DNA of 64,000 nucleotides from Xanthobacter autotrophicus (GTDB lineage: Bacteria > Pseudomonadota > Alphaproteobacteria > Rhizobiales > Xanthobacteraceae). The notes beneath the pieces are model-generated. The model saw nothing but the letters and a program-made list of their open reading frames with translations, was not told the origin of the DNA and did no database searches. The stretch covers positions 434,001-498,000 of the forward strand of contig NZ_VAUP01000022.1 in assembly GCF_005871085.1 (NCBI RefSeq), read 5' to 3'. This document shows, piece by piece, positions 8,413-19,669 of the stretch. The first letter of the stretch is position 1; every line of letters begins with the position of its first letter. The translations under genes were made by a program, and so were the position numbers.

Positions 8413-9648
8413 TCAGGCCGCCTTGTGCTTGCCGATCATCTCGACGAAGCGATCGAAGAGATAGTGACTGTCCTGCGGCCCGGGACTGGCCTCGGGGTGG
8501 TACTGCACCGAGAACACCGGCCGGTCCGCCAGAGCGATACCGGCATTCGAGCCGTCGAACAGGGAAATATGGGTCTCCACCGCATTCTTCGGCAGGGTCT
8601 CGCGATCCACCGCGAAGCCGTGGTTCATGGAGGTGATCTCCACCTTGCCGGTGGTGAGATCCTTGACCGGATGGTTGGCGCCGTGGTGGCCCTGGTGCAT
8701 CTTCACCGTGCGTCCGCCCACCGCGAGGCCGATCATCTGGTGGCCGAGGCAGATGCCGAAGGTGGGCACACCGGTCTCGATGATCTGGCGGATCACCGGC
8801 ACCGCATATTCCCCCGTCGCCGCCGGATCGCCCGGGCCGTTGGAGAGGAACACGCCGTCCGGCTTCAAAGCCAGGATGTCGTCGGCCGAAGAGGTGGCCG
8901 GAACCACCGTCACCTTGCAGCCGGCGCGGGCGAGCAGGCGCAGGATGTTGCGCTTCACGCCATAGTCCACCGCCACCACGTGGTGGCGGGGCGCATTCAG
9001 GTGGCCGTAACCCTTTTCCCATTCCCAGGTGGTCTCGTCCCAGCCGAAGCGCTGGACGGAGGTGACACCGGGCACGAGGTCCATCCCGACGAGGCCCGGC
9101 CAAGCCTGCGCCTCAGCCTTCAGCGCCTCGATGTCGAAGACACCGTCGGCGGAATGGGCGATGACCGCATTGGGCATGCCCGCCTCGCGGATGAGGGCGG
9201 TGAGCGCGCGGGTGTCGATGCCGGTGATGCCGGGAATGCCGCGCGCCTTCAGCCATTCATTCAGGTTGCGGGTAGCGCGGTAGTTGGACGGCTCGGTGAT
9301 TGCGGTGCGCAGCACCACGCCGCGTACGCCCGAGGCGGCGGCCATGGACACCGTCTCGACGTCTTCCTCGTTGGTCCCCACATTACCGATGTGCGGGAAC
9401 GTAAAGGTGATGATCTGGCCCGCGTAGGAGGGGTCGGTGAGGATCTCCTCATAGCCGGTGATGGCAGTGTTGAAGCACACTTCGCCGGCGAGACGGGCTT
9501 CGGCGCCGATGCCGAAGCCCTCAAGGACCGTGCCGTCCGCGAGGACGAGGACGGCGGTGGGCCTGGGCTCGCTCCAGCCTTCGGAGGAGGGGCGCGCATC
9601 CCGGCCTTCGGCCGGTGCGGTCGGGGCGTGGTCTTGTTCGTTGGTCAT
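8413..9648 (-). CDS. carA: Carbamoyl-phosphate synthase small (glutaminase) subunit
   Basis: Hydrolyses glutamine and channels ammonia to CarB for carbamoyl phosphate (arginine and pyrimidine synthesis). It has 411 residues. The N-terminal CPSase domain covers about residues 30-190 ([28 protein letters not shown]). The C-terminal class-I glutamine amidotransferase domain has the nucleophile Cys in GICLGHQ and the His/Glu pair in [13 protein letters not shown] at 9648 (MTNEQDHAP) gives a modest hydrophilic extension; the ribosome site is weak (AGGCGAT). It diverges from yqeY, the usual neighbour of carA in alphaproteobacteria. carB is not in the window. Confidence 0.96.
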   Translation of the reverse strand: MTNEQDHAPTAPAEGRDARPSSEGWSEPRPTAVLVLADGTVLEGFGIGAEARLAGEVCFNTAITGYEEILTDPSYAGQIITFTFPHIGNVGTNEEDVETVSMAAASGVRGVVLRTAITEPSNYRATRNLNEWLKARGIPGITGIDTRALTALIREAGMPNAVIAHSADGVFDIEALKAEAQAWPGLVGMDLVPGVTSVQRFGWDETTWEWEKGYGHLNAPRHHVVAVDYGVKRNILRLLARAGCKVTVVPATSSADDILALKPDGVFLSNGPGDPAATGEYAVPVIRQIIETGVPTFGICLGHQMIGLAVGGRTVKMHQGHHGANHPVKDLTTGKVEITSMNHGFAVDRETLPKNAVETHISLFDGSNAGIALADRPVFSVQYHPEASPGPQDSHYLFDRFVEMIGKHKAA

Positions 9649-9877
9649 GGATCGCCTAGATAGAGGCTCGCGCGTCACGTTTCCAGCGTCACGCGCGGGA
9701 ATTTGTGCGGCGCGGCGCCAGACGGTCGTGGGACCGGTGATGAAATGCCTCCGCAGGCTGGCGTTCTGGATGGAGCCGAAGGCGTACAAGCGGGTCAGCC
9801 CAGCCGCTCTCTGCTCCAGCGGTGCCCCGGCCCGCCCGCCCCTTATGATCCCTTCTTTCAACCAAGGACGATGTTCC

Positions 9878-10339
9878 GTGCTTCGTGACGACATCAACGC
9901 GGCCCTGAAAGAGTCGCTTAAGGCCCAGGACAAGCGCCGTACCGGCACGCTCCGGCTGATCAACGCCGCGCTCAAGGACCGCGACATCGAGCAGCGCGGC
10001 CATGGCAAGGACCCCCTCACCGACGACGAACTGCGCGCCCTGCTCGCCAAGATGGTCAAGCAGCGCGAGGAAAGCGCCAGGATCTACGAGGAGAACGCCC
10101 GCCCCGAGCTCGCCGAGCAGGAGCGCGAGGAAATCACCTATATCCAGGCGTTCCTGCCGCAGCAACTCTCGGAAGCCGATACCCGCGCCGCCATCCAGGC
10201 GGTGATCACCGAGATCGAGGCCAAGGGCATCAAGGACATGGGCCGCACCATGGCGGTGCTGAAGGAGCGCCACGCTGGCGCCATCGACTTCGGCAAGGCC
10301 TCCGGCTGGGTGAAGGAAGCCCTCACCGTCGCGGCCTGA
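9878..10339 (+). CDS. yqeY: GatB/YqeY domain protein
   Basis: A 153-residue YqeY-family protein, related to the tail domain of the amidotransferase GatB and thought to act in tRNA or amide metabolism; its exact role is unsettled. A GTG start at 9878 ([21 protein letters not shown]) fits the family N-terminus and follows AAGGA with 9-base spacing. The ATG seven bases earlier is out of frame. The family segments [30 protein letters not shown] and [14 protein letters not shown] are clear. It is divergently transcribed from carA across a 229-base gap that should hold both promoters. Confidence 0.93.
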   Translation: MLRDDINAALKESLKAQDKRRTGTLRLINAALKDRDIEQRGHGKDPLTDDELRALLAKMVKQREESARIYEENARPELAEQEREEITYIQAFLPQQLSEADTRAAIQAVITEIEAKGIKDMGRTMAVLKERHAGAIDFGKASGWVKEALTVAA

Positions 10340-10348
10340 GGTCGTTTC

Positions 10349-10371
10349 GCCGGCGGGTCAGGCCCGCCGGC
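10349..10371 (+). terminator. Hairpin after yqeY
   Basis: A 9-bp stem (GCCGGCGGG/CCCGCCGGC, loop TCAGG) lies between the convergent yqeY and AGCS genes and is followed by pyrimidine-rich ACTCCTCTCTGTTT. Probably a terminator, though it lacks a pure T-run. Confidence 0.6.
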
Positions 10372-10402
10372 ACTCCTCTCTGTTTACAGAAGGCGGATCC
10401 GG

Positions 10403-11818
10403 TCAGCGCTTGCGCTTCCAGATCTCTCCATCCACGCCGGGCGGCAGGTCGGACATCTCGCTGGCGATGAAGAGCGGTTCCACGCCGGACTTGCGCTTGG
10501 CGAGATAGTCCTGGGCCAGCCGCACCACTGTGCCCGACAACAGCACGATGGCCACGAGGTTGATGGAGGCCATGAGGCCCATGGAGGCGTCCGCCAGGTT
10601 GAACACGGTGGCGACGCTCTGGATCGCACCCCACACCACCATGGCCAGCACGCCAAGACGCAGGATCACCACCCCGGACACATGGCCGTGGCCGAGGAAC
10701 ACCAGCGCATTCTCGGCATAGGAGTAGTTGCCGATGATGGAGGTGAAGGCGAAGAAGAAGATGGCGATGGCGATGAAATAGCGCCCCAGCCCGCCCACAT
10801 GCGCCTCCAGCGCCGCCTGGGTGAGCTGGGTGCCGGTGACCGTCCCCAGTTCCACGCCCGACAGCAGGATCAGCAGCGCGGTGGCGGTGCAGATCACGAT
10901 GGTGTCGATGAATACGCCCAGTGACTGCACGAAGCCCTGGCTCACGGGGTGGTGGGGATCGGGCGTCGCCACGGCGGCGATGTTGGGCGCGCTGCCCATG
11001 CCGGCCTCGTTGGAGAACAGGCCGCGCTTCACCCCGTTGAGCATGGCCGCGGCCACCGCCCCCGAAACGCCGCCGGCAGCCGGCTCGAGGCCGAATGCGC
11101 TGCCGACGATATGGCCGAGCATGGCCGGCACGGCGCCGAGATGGGTGACGAGCGCATAGAGCGCGAGGGCCACATAGGCCAAGGCCATGAACGGCACCAC
11201 CAGTTCCGCGGTGCGCGCGATGGCGGCGATGCCGCCGAAGATGATGACGCCCGAGAGCGCGGCGACGGCCAGCCCGGTCCAGAGCTTGGGAATTTCAAAG
11301 GCGCCGTGCATGGCATCGGCGATGGAATTGGCCTGCACGGCGTTGAAGACCAGGCCGAAAGACAGGATGAGGCAGACCGAGAACACCCCTCCGGCCCACG
11401 GCGCCTTCAACCCGCGCGCGATATAGAAGGCAGGCCCGCCACGATAACGGCCCTGCTCGTCCTTCACCTTGTAGAGCTGGGCGAGCGTGCTCTCGGCGAA
11501 GGCGGTGGCCATGCCGAGGGCCGCCACCACCCACATCCAGAAGATGGCGCCCGGCCCGCCGAGAGTGAGCGCCACGGCGACGCCGGCGATATTGCCGGTG
11601 CCCACCCGCGACGCGAGCGAGGTGCACAGGGCCTGAAACGGCGTGATGCCGGACTTGTCGGTTGCATCCGCCCGCAGCACGGAGCGCAGCATCTCGGGAA
11701 AATGCAGGATCTGGATGAGGCGCAATCGGAAGGTGAAATACACGCCCACCGCCAACAGGCCGTAGATGAGGATATAGCCCCAGAAAATCGTGTTCACTAA
11801 ATCGATCAGTGCGTCCAT
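10403..11818 (-). CDS. Sodium:alanine/glycine symporter (AGCS family)
   Basis: Inner-membrane Na+-coupled amino-acid carrier of 471 residues with about ten hydrophobic segments. Family features are the GTGNIAGVAVALTLGGPGAIFWMW signature region near residue 85 (split by membrane helices), AESTLAQLYK, GGPAFYIARGL and NEAGMGSAPNIAA. ATG at 11818 (MDALIDLVNTIFWGY) is chosen because AGCS proteins begin near this helix; another in-frame ATG lies 15 bases upstream. The C-terminus is charged. It stands alone, converging on yqeY. The substrate (alanine, glycine or other) cannot be told from sequence. Confidence 0.92.
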   Translation of the reverse strand: MDALIDLVNTIFWGYILIYGLLAVGVYFTFRLRLIQILHFPEMLRSVLRADATDKSGITPFQALCTSLASRVGTGNIAGVAVALTLGGPGAIFWMWVVAALGMATAFAESTLAQLYKVKDEQGRYRGGPAFYIARGLKAPWAGGVFSVCLILSFGLVFNAVQANSIADAMHGAFEIPKLWTGLAVAALSGVIIFGGIAAIARTAELVVPFMALAYVALALYALVTHLGAVPAMLGHIVGSAFGLEPAAGGVSGAVAAAMLNGVKRGLFSNEAGMGSAPNIAAVATPDPHHPVSQGFVQSLGVFIDTIVICTATALLILLSGVELGTVTGTQLTQAALEAHVGGLGRYFIAIAIFFFAFTSIIGNYSYAENALVFLGHGHVSGVVILRLGVLAMVVWGAIQSVATVFNLADASMGLMASINLVAIVLLSGTVVRLAQDYLAKRKSGVEPLFIASEMSDLPPGVDGEIWKRKR

Positions 11819-12416
11819 TGCGCCCGCCCCCATGCAACGCCCACGTGCGCCAGTCAGGCTAGCGGTGGTCGGCGACGGGGTCCACAGCGATACGCCCCCG
11901 AAAGTACCGCTACGCCATGCCGTGGCGTGCTGTGGATAACGAGGACAGCAAGAGAACGGCTTGATCCGGCCACGGCCAACGGGGCGCTGCACAACCCACC
12001 GCACAGGCCCCGCCTGTAGTGGTATTTTGATAATGCAACCGGCTGTTGGGCATTCACCCGCGGATGACGCCCAAGACACGATTCGCAATTTGCGTAATTA
12101 CAGATCAAAGGTTGCATCGCGGCATCTTTCGCCGCATGGCAAATGGCGGTATCCTTAGAAGATAGGGCGATACACGCATGGCGTGAATCAAGGAGCGAGG
12201 CATGGCGGGTACGCTGTGTAACCGTGTGGGCAGCTTGGCCGGCCTGTCCCCCACGCCGCCATCACCCCTCCGGGGCAAGACGAAGCCACACAAAGCGAAG
12301 AGTCACGGGCACAAGATACCCGGGAGACAGGTCTTCAGCCGCGTGGCTGACGATATCCGCCTTCCGACGAACGGCGTAGGAGCCGTCCTCACCGCTCAAT
12401 TTTGAACGAGCGGCCA
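11819..12416. other. 598-base intergenic region upstream of the acyltransferase
   Basis: This is the divergent control region of the AGCS symporter and the acyltransferase. A near-perfect dyad (ATTCGCAA-T-TTGCG-T-AAT) lies at 12081-12099. A short ORF with a good ribosome site (12202-12405) ends 11 bases before the acyltransferase ATG. Nothing else was recognised. Confidence 0.5.
12202..12405 (+). CDS. Possible small ORF / leader peptide (67 aa)
   Basis: ATG at 12202 sits seven bases after a perfect AAGGAG. The 67-residue product is basic and Pro/Gly/Lys/His-rich in the middle (KTKPHKAKSHGHKIPG), with no membrane segment and no recognised family. Its TGA lies 11 bases before the acyltransferase ATG, so translation could be coupled. 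The evidence is only the ribosome site and position; the composition could equally be non-coding. Confidence 0.3.
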   Translation: MAGTLCNRVGSLAGLSPTPPSPLRGKTKPHKAKSHGHKIPGRQVFSRVADDIRLPTNGVGAVLTAQF

Positions 12417-13439
12417 ATGAAACTCGAACTGGATCGGCAGATCACTAGAGGCGAGCCGATCAGCCCGGCGGCTCCCCTCGATCAACCGAAAAAAAGGGCG
12501 GATTGGGTGGACAGCGCCAAGGGCATCAGCATCTGCCTGGTCGTGCTGTGGCACACCGCGGGGACAGAACTTGCCATCAACACCCTTTTAATTTTCGTGC
12601 GCATGCCTCTGTTCTTTTTTGCCGCTGGATTTTTCGCTGCAAAGGCCACCGCCGGAAACTGGGCGAGCCTCTTCAGAAAAAGGTGTTTCAATTATTATTA
12701 TATATACACCATTTGGATGACAATATTCTTCATTTTAGTGGTGTGCGTACGTGAAATAAAGAATGGGAATCCGCTATATATTTCTGACTATATCGTAAAT
12801 TTCGTATCTCCATTAGAGTATCTCTGGTTCATCTTCGCGCTCGCCGTGCTTTTCGCGATCGCCAAGGTGGCCCGCCTTCTGCCAAAACCGGTGGCAATCG
12901 GCATTTTGCTCCTCTCCTACACAGTCAGCGTGACCGACGGTCAATGGGAGCCGCTGACCTTCGCAACGCGCATGGCACGCCTCCCGCTGTTCTTCATTCT
13001 GGGAATTTATCTGTTCGACGCGGTAAATACGTGCTCCCAGGCCTACCGGCGTCTATGGCCGGTGACGCTCGCCGCGTTTGCGGCGCTGAGCAGCGCCATC
13101 CTCTCGTACGACGCGGACCACCTCGCCCCTCTCACGCTGCTGACCAGCGCCCTCGGCATCTTCACAGTCTGCCAGTTCTGCCAAGCGGTGGAGGGCACCC
13201 TCATCGCAACCGCCCTCGGCTTCATCGGCCGGCGCACGCTCTATATCTACCTGCTGCACAAGATCTTGATCGTCTATCTGGTCAACGGGTTCGCTGTGAC
13301 CGGGCTGTCCAACTTGCCCGCGACGCCCTATCTGATCTTTGCCATCGCCCTGCCTACGGCCCTGTTCGCAGGGCTGGCGCTGGCGCGTGTAGCACCTTGG
13401 CTGTTCGAGGCCCCATGGGTGGGAAAAACACAATCTTAG
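12417..13439 (+). CDS. Acyltransferase family 3 (OafA/fucose-acetylase-like) membrane protein
   Basis: A polytopic inner-membrane O-acyltransferase of 340 residues, which typically acetylates surface polysaccharide or a lipid-linked sugar. The N-terminus has the family motif RADWVDSAKGISICLVVLWH, including the catalytic His, and about ten hydrophobic helices follow. Start: ATG at 12417; an in-frame TTG at 12402 is possible, and both ribosome sites are poor. Bases about 12590-12830 are much richer in A+T than the neighbours and use codons such as AAT, ATA and TAT, which suggests recent acquisition. It stands alone between a transporter and dnaG, so no pathway is indicated. Confidence 0.85.
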   Translation: MKLELDRQITRGEPISPAAPLDQPKKRADWVDSAKGISICLVVLWHTAGTELAINTLLIFVRMPLFFFAAGFFAAKATAGNWASLFRKRCFNYYYIYTIWMTIFFILVVCVREIKNGNPLYISDYIVNFVSPLEYLWFIFALAVLFAIAKVARLLPKPVAIGILLLSYTVSVTDGQWEPLTFATRMARLPLFFILGIYLFDAVNTCSQAYRRLWPVTLAAFAALSSAILSYDADHLAPLTLLTSALGIFTVCQFCQAVEGTLIATALGFIGRRTLYIYLLHKILIVYLVNGFAVTGLSNLPATPYLIFAIALPTALFAGLALARVAPWLFEAPWVGKTQS

Positions 13440-13608
13440 ATTGTGTAATAACCCGACTTCGCCGATAAGCAGCGCTTTACAAGAGAGGCGACGCCTCCCA
13501 CTGTTACAAGGCTCCTCCCGTGGCGTCCGTCGTGCGGCCACGGCGGCTGTACGCGCCATCGCCGCGCCCCCATCGACGACCTAACAGACCAGGCACAGAC
13601 TAGGCCAT

Positions 13609-15528
13609 ATGCGCTTTTCGCCCGCCTTCCTCGACGAGATCCGCGCCCGCCTTCCCGTGTCGGAAGTGGTGGGCCGACGCGTCAAGCTGAAGAAACAGGG
13701 GCGTGAGTTCGCCGGCCTCTCTCCCTTCAACGCGGAGAAGACTCCGTCCTTCTTCGTCAACGACCAGAAGGGCTTCTATCACTGCTTCTCCTCCGGCAAG
13801 CATGGCGACGTGTTCGATTTCCTGATGGAAACGGAGGGCGTGCCCTTCGGCGAGGCGGTGGAGCGGCTCGCCGCCATGGCCGGCCTGCCTCTGCCGCAGG
13901 AGACCCCGGAGGCGGCCGCCAGGGAACGCCGCCGCCATACCCTGTTCGAGGTCATGTCCCTCGCCGCCCGGCATTTCGAGGAGACGCTGCAATCACGCCT
14001 CGGCGCCAAGGCCCGCGGCTACCTCGCCGACCGGGAACTGGGCGCCGCTACCCAGAAGCGATTCGGCCTCGGCTATGCCGCCGGCGAGCGCTTCCGCCTG
14101 AAGGAGGCGCTGGGCAAGGCCGGGGTGCCGGTGGAGGACATGGTGGAGGCCGGACTGCTGATCGCCGGCGAAGACATTCCCGTGCCCTACGACCGCTTCC
14201 GCGACCGGGTCATGTTCCCCATCACCGACCTGAAGGGCCGCATCGTCGGCTTCGGCGGCCGGGCGCTGGAGAAGGATGTTCCGGCGAAATACCTCAATTC
14301 CCCGGAAACGGTGCTCTTCCACAAGGGATCGCTGCTCTATAACGGCGCCGCCGCCCGCACCGCCGCCCAGTCGGGGGCCCGGGTGATCGCGGTGGAAGGC
14401 TATGTGGACGTGATCGCCATGGCCGAGGCCGGCTTCGGTGCCACCGTGGCGCCTCTGGGCACGGCGCTGACCGAGGATCAGTTGCAGTTGCTCTGGCGCA
14501 TGTCGGAAGAGCCGCTGCTGCTGTTCGACGGCGACAAGGCCGGCCGCCGCGCCGCCCATCGCGCCCTCGACCTCGCCCTGCCGCACCTGAAGGCCGGCCG
14601 CAGCCTCGCCTTCGCCACCCTGCCGGAGGGGCAGGACCCCGACGACCTCATCCGCCGCTCCGGCCGCGAGGCCATGGAGGCCGTGCTGGCCCAGGCGCGT
14701 CCGCTGGTTGCGGAACTCTGGGCACGCGAGAGCGAGACCGCCACCCTCGACACGCCGGAGCGCCGCGCGGGCCTCGAAGCACGCCTCGGCGAGGTGGTCT
14801 CCGCCATCGCCGACGAGACGGTGCGCAAGCACTACCGCCAGGAATTGCTGAGCCGCTTCAACGCCCTAGTCTCCCCGCAGGACCGCGCGCCCGCGAGGGC
14901 CCGGCGGGAGGGCTGGAAGGAGGGCTGGCAGCCGTCCGGCGGCCGCCGCGGTCCACCTTCGCCCCCGCCGCTGGTGCCGCGCGGCACCGAGATCGCCCGC
15001 AGCGCGCTGGTGCGCGGACCCATGGCTGCCCTGCCCCGCAACGAGGCGCTCTTGCTGTTCTGCCTCATCAACCACACTTTCCTGCTGGACGAGGCGGATG
15101 AGGACGTGGCAAGCCTGCCGCTGGCCAACCCGGAGGCAGATCGCCTGCGCCGCATCCTGATTGATTCGCACCTTGAGGGCGCCGATGCAGAAGCCCTCAC
15201 GGAACGGCTGGGGCAGGCGGATATCGATGCCCTCACCCGCCGTGTGAAGGCATTTGCAAACCCCCGGCATGACTGGCCAGCATATCCAGATACCGCGCCA
15301 AACGATGTGCGACTCTGGTGGCATCAGCGCACGGCCTTGCATCGCAAGGCTCACGCGCTATCTAGAGAGTTGAAGGAGGCCGAACGCACTTTGGGGGAAG
15401 ACCCCAGCGAAGCCAATTTTGCTTGGCTTCGGGACGTCCGCGAGCGCCTTTCGGCGCTGGATGGAACCGAAGCACTGGTGGAAGGTTTTGGTGCGTCATC
15501 AGGCCGGAGTGCGGTGCGCTCCCTTTGA
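13609..15528 (+). CDS. dnaG: DNA primase
   Basis: Makes RNA primers at the replication fork. It has 639 residues. The N-terminal CHC2 domain (1-100), the primase core with TOPRIM (VIAVEGYVDVIAM about residue 263; LLFDGDKAGRRAA about 305) and a divergent C-terminal helicase-binding part are all visible. Three of the four zinc ligands of E. coli DnaG are replaced: Ser38 and Asn41 stand for Cys/His in SPFNAEKTPSF, and HCFSSG keeps Cys59 but has Ser62. The zinc ribbon therefore cannot bind metal in the usual way. It precedes rpoD in the common macromolecular-synthesis order; rpsU is absent. Confidence 0.97.
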   Translation: MRFSPAFLDEIRARLPVSEVVGRRVKLKKQGREFAGLSPFNAEKTPSFFVNDQKGFYHCFSSGKHGDVFDFLMETEGVPFGEAVERLAAMAGLPLPQETPEAAARERRRHTLFEVMSLAARHFEETLQSRLGAKARGYLADRELGAATQKRFGLGYAAGERFRLKEALGKAGVPVEDMVEAGLLIAGEDIPVPYDRFRDRVMFPITDLKGRIVGFGGRALEKDVPAKYLNSPETVLFHKGSLLYNGAAARTAAQSGARVIAVEGYVDVIAMAEAGFGATVAPLGTALTEDQLQLLWRMSEEPLLLFDGDKAGRRAAHRALDLALPHLKAGRSLAFATLPEGQDPDDLIRRSGREAMEAVLAQARPLVAELWARESETATLDTPERRAGLEARLGEVVSAIADETVRKHYRQELLSRFNALVSPQDRAPARARREGWKEGWQPSGGRRGPPSPPPLVPRGTEIARSALVRGPMAALPRNEALLLFCLINHTFLLDEADEDVASLPLANPEADRLRRILIDSHLEGADAEALTERLGQADIDALTRRVKAFANPRHDWPAYPDTAPNDVRLWWHQRTALHRKAHALSRELKEAERTLGEDPSEANFAWLRDVRERLSALDGTEALVEGFGASSGRSAVRSL

Positions 15529-15820
15529 ACCGGTCGTGTTGCTGGAACTGGGTTCCCGGAACATGCGGGGTCAAGGCGGACAACGGCACTCTTCTCGCTT
15601 CCCGGCTGTCGGCCACCCCCATGGTGGCTACGGCGGTAAGCGAAGCAGAATGAAAGGGAGCCTAACGCATCAACCATAGGGGTTGGAAGTGCGTTCAGGC
15701 TGGTTTAACGGGATGGCGTCAAAAAAGCCGCTCCCGGGCGCAAAGGCAAAAGGTGGCACGGCCGAGGCGCCGCGCCGCCGTTCTGCTGTTGGCACTCAGC
15801 AGGATCCGCAGGAGAAGTCT

Positions 15821-17821
<2,001 letters not shown>

Positions 17822-17842
17822 GCGGGCGGCATATCTGATCGG

Positions 17843-17872
17843 AAAAGGCGGCCCAAGTGCCGCCTTTTCTTG
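17843..17872 (+). terminator. Intrinsic terminator of rpoD
   Basis: A 10-bp stem (AAAAGGCGGC/GCCGCCTTTT) is followed by CTTGTG; a second half-repeat TGCCGCCTTTTCTTTT comes just after. It sits 22 bases after the rpoD stop. Confidence 0.88.
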
Positions 17873-17897
17873 TGCCGCCTTTTCTTTTGGAGCGTTT

Positions 17898-18179
17898 TCA
17901 GCGCGCCGGCGCCTCCACCAGCAGCGCGACGATCCGCCGGACCACGGGCAGCACCAGCAGCAGCGTGGGAAAGGCCACCACCCACGACAGCGCCCAGGCG
18001 GTGGGCCAAGTGGCGAGGAAATCCGGGCCGAAGCCCAGGCTCCTGGCTGTGGCGATGGCCGAGACCACGAAGGTCATCAGCACCGACAGCACCAGCGGCA
18101 TGAGAATGCCGGCATAGCGCGCCGGTAGCTTGCGGGTGAACTTGGGAGAGTTTGAAGAGGGAAAGTTCGAAGAGGCCAT
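17898..18179 (-). CDS. DUF2798 family small membrane protein
   Basis: A 93-residue inner-membrane protein of unknown function. It has two hydrophobic segments (about residues 24-46 and 57-80) and the DUF2798-like pattern ending [21 protein letters not shown] followed by an Arg pair. ATG at 18179 ([10 protein letters not shown]) lies ten bases after GAAGGG; a second in-frame ATG nine bases upstream is too close to that ribosome site. It converges on rpoD and has no operon partner. Confidence 0.8.
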   Translation of the reverse strand: MASSNFPSSNSPKFTRKLPARYAGILMPLVLSVLMTFVVSAIATARSLGFGPDFLATWPTAWALSWVVAFPTLLLVLPVVRRIVALLVEAPAR

Positions 18180-18360
18180 CTGGGCCATCCCTTCAGGATG
18201 GTCCCGGCGGGTCCGGATCGCATACGCACCCGAACCGGCCAAGGACCGGTATGGATGCGTTGCCTGACGTCGGACGCTTACGGCGCCGCAGAGCGAGCGC
18301 ATCCCGTTTACACCATGCCCACCGGGGCGCGGTCAAGATCCGCTGCGGCAGGATCGAGCC

Positions 18361-19413
18361 TCAGCTGCTTTCCCGCGCCACCAACTCGAAGCCCAGGTCG
18401 ATGGCCGGCTCGGCGCGGCAATCGCCCTCCATGAGGGCCACGAGCCGGCGTGCGGCCGCCTCCCCCACCTTGGCCCGTGGGGTGCGGATGGAGGTGAGTC
18501 GCGGCGCCATGTGGGCCGACAGGGGCAGGTCGTTGAAGCCCACCACGGCGACCCGGCCGGGAATGGGGATCTGCCGCCGCGTCGCCTCGAAGATCGCGCC
18601 CTGGGCGAGATCGTCGTTACAAAAGAAGATGCCGTCGATGTCGGGATAGGCCTCCAGCAGGCGCAGGAACAGTTCCCCGCCGAGGGCCACCGACGAGGGC
18701 TCGGGCACCGAGAGCCACACCGGGGGCCGCACCTCGCGCTCTCCCGCCAGCACCCGCTGGAAGCCGAGCCCGCGTTCGAGGGCGCGCGGATCAAGCTGGG
18801 CCGCCACATAAGCCAGATTTCGCCGCCCCCGGGCCAGCAGGTGGCTGGCCACCGCTGCGCCGGACTCTTCCTGCGAGAAACCGACGCTGTGAAGCCCGGC
18901 CTCCCGGCTCAGTTCCATCATGTAGACGACCGGGATTCCGCTGGCCGCGAGCAGGCCGCGCGTGGCCGGCGTCTGCTCCAGCCCGGTGAGCAGGATGCCG
19001 CGTGGCTGGTAGGCCAGATAGTTGCGGACGAGTTTCTCCTCCTCCTCCGGCGAATAGTGGAAATTGCCGATCAACACCTCCAGGCCGCGCGGCATGAGTA
19101 CGTCGTGGATCGCTTCCAGCGTGTCGATGAAGAGCAGGTTGGAGAGGGAGGGAATGAGCACCGCCACCGCTTCGCTGTGGGCGGATGCAAGGGTGCGCGC
19201 GGCGGGATTGGCCACATAATTCAGCGCCGCAGCCGCCTCCCGCACGCGCTTTGCGAGATCGGGATCCACACTCGCCACGCCGCGCAAGGCGCGGGAGGCC
19301 GTGATCGGCGAGACGCCGGCGATCCGGGCCAGCTCCGCCAGGGTGGGGCGGCCGCTGGCGCGCGACCCGCGAGGGGGACCGCCGGACGATCCTCCCGAAG
19401 AGCGTGGAGACAT
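18361..19413 (-). CDS. LacI-family repressor, probable gluconate regulator
   Basis: A 350-residue LacI/GalR regulator. The N-terminal helix-turn-helix (about residues 23-45: PTLAELARIAGVSPITASRALRG) is followed by the hinge helix and a periplasmic-binding-like effector domain (SHLLARGRRNLAYVAAQLD, ...IDGIFFCNDDLAQGA...). ATG at 19413 (MSPRSSGGSS) is preferred: a longer reading frame would place the AGATAACGCTATCT operator inside the gene. It is divergent from gntK and gntP, which carry the same palindrome upstream. It therefore probably represses them until gluconate or 6-phosphogluconate appears, and also itself. Confidence 0.9.
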   Translation of the reverse strand: MSPRSSGGSSGGPPRGSRASGRPTLAELARIAGVSPITASRALRGVASVDPDLAKRVREAAAALNYVANPAARTLASAHSEAVAVLIPSLSNLLFIDTLEAIHDVLMPRGLEVLIGNFHYSPEEEEKLVRNYLAYQPRGILLTGLEQTPATRGLLAASGIPVVYMMELSREAGLHSVGFSQEESGAAVASHLLARGRRNLAYVAAQLDPRALERGLGFQRVLAGEREVRPPVWLSVPEPSSVALGGELFLRLLEAYPDIDGIFFCNDDLAQGAIFEATRRQIPIPGRVAVVGFNDLPLSAHMAPRLTSIRTPRAKVGEAAARRLVALMEGDCRAEPAIDLGFELVARESS

Positions 19414-19455
19414 GGGACGCGTTTTCCGCTTGATAGCTGCCGCCGACAGCGCATA

Positions 19456-19469
19456 AGATAACGCTATCT
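19456..19469. promoter_or_regulatory. Gluconate-repressor operator 1
   Basis: AGATAACGCTATCT differs by one base from the perfect palindromes before gntK and gntP. It lies 43 bases upstream of the repressor start, which suggests autoregulation. Confidence 0.75.
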
Positions 19470-19597
19470 CGACGGCATCAAGCCAGAATTTGCGCATTCC
19501 ACAGTAACGGAAGCGCCATGTGTTTGAGATTTAGGGGCATACTCGACTTAAGGTCAATGGTCCGGCGCTGCATGGCAGGTATGCTTTCACCGATTGG

Positions 19598-19611
19598 AGA
19601 TAGCGCTATCT
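19598..19611. promoter_or_regulatory. Gluconate-repressor operator 2 (gntK)
   Basis: The perfect 14-bp palindrome AGATAGCGCTATCT lies 58 bases before the gntK ATG. Confidence 0.82.
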
Positions 19612-19669
19612 TTGTTGATGCCGCGTGACGTTGCCGAGAGACACTGCCGGACGGCAAGAGGGGACAAGG

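Noticed and set aside
15683-15820. Longer RpoD starting at 15683 or 15713
   Set aside because: Poor ribosome sites and a basic extension not expected before region 1.1; the start at 15821 follows AGGAG and matches known RpoD N-termini. Not fully excluded.
19414-19497. Longer LacI-type repressor from 19497
   Set aside because: It would place the AGATAACGCTATCT operator inside the coding region, and the extra residues precede the normal N-terminus.
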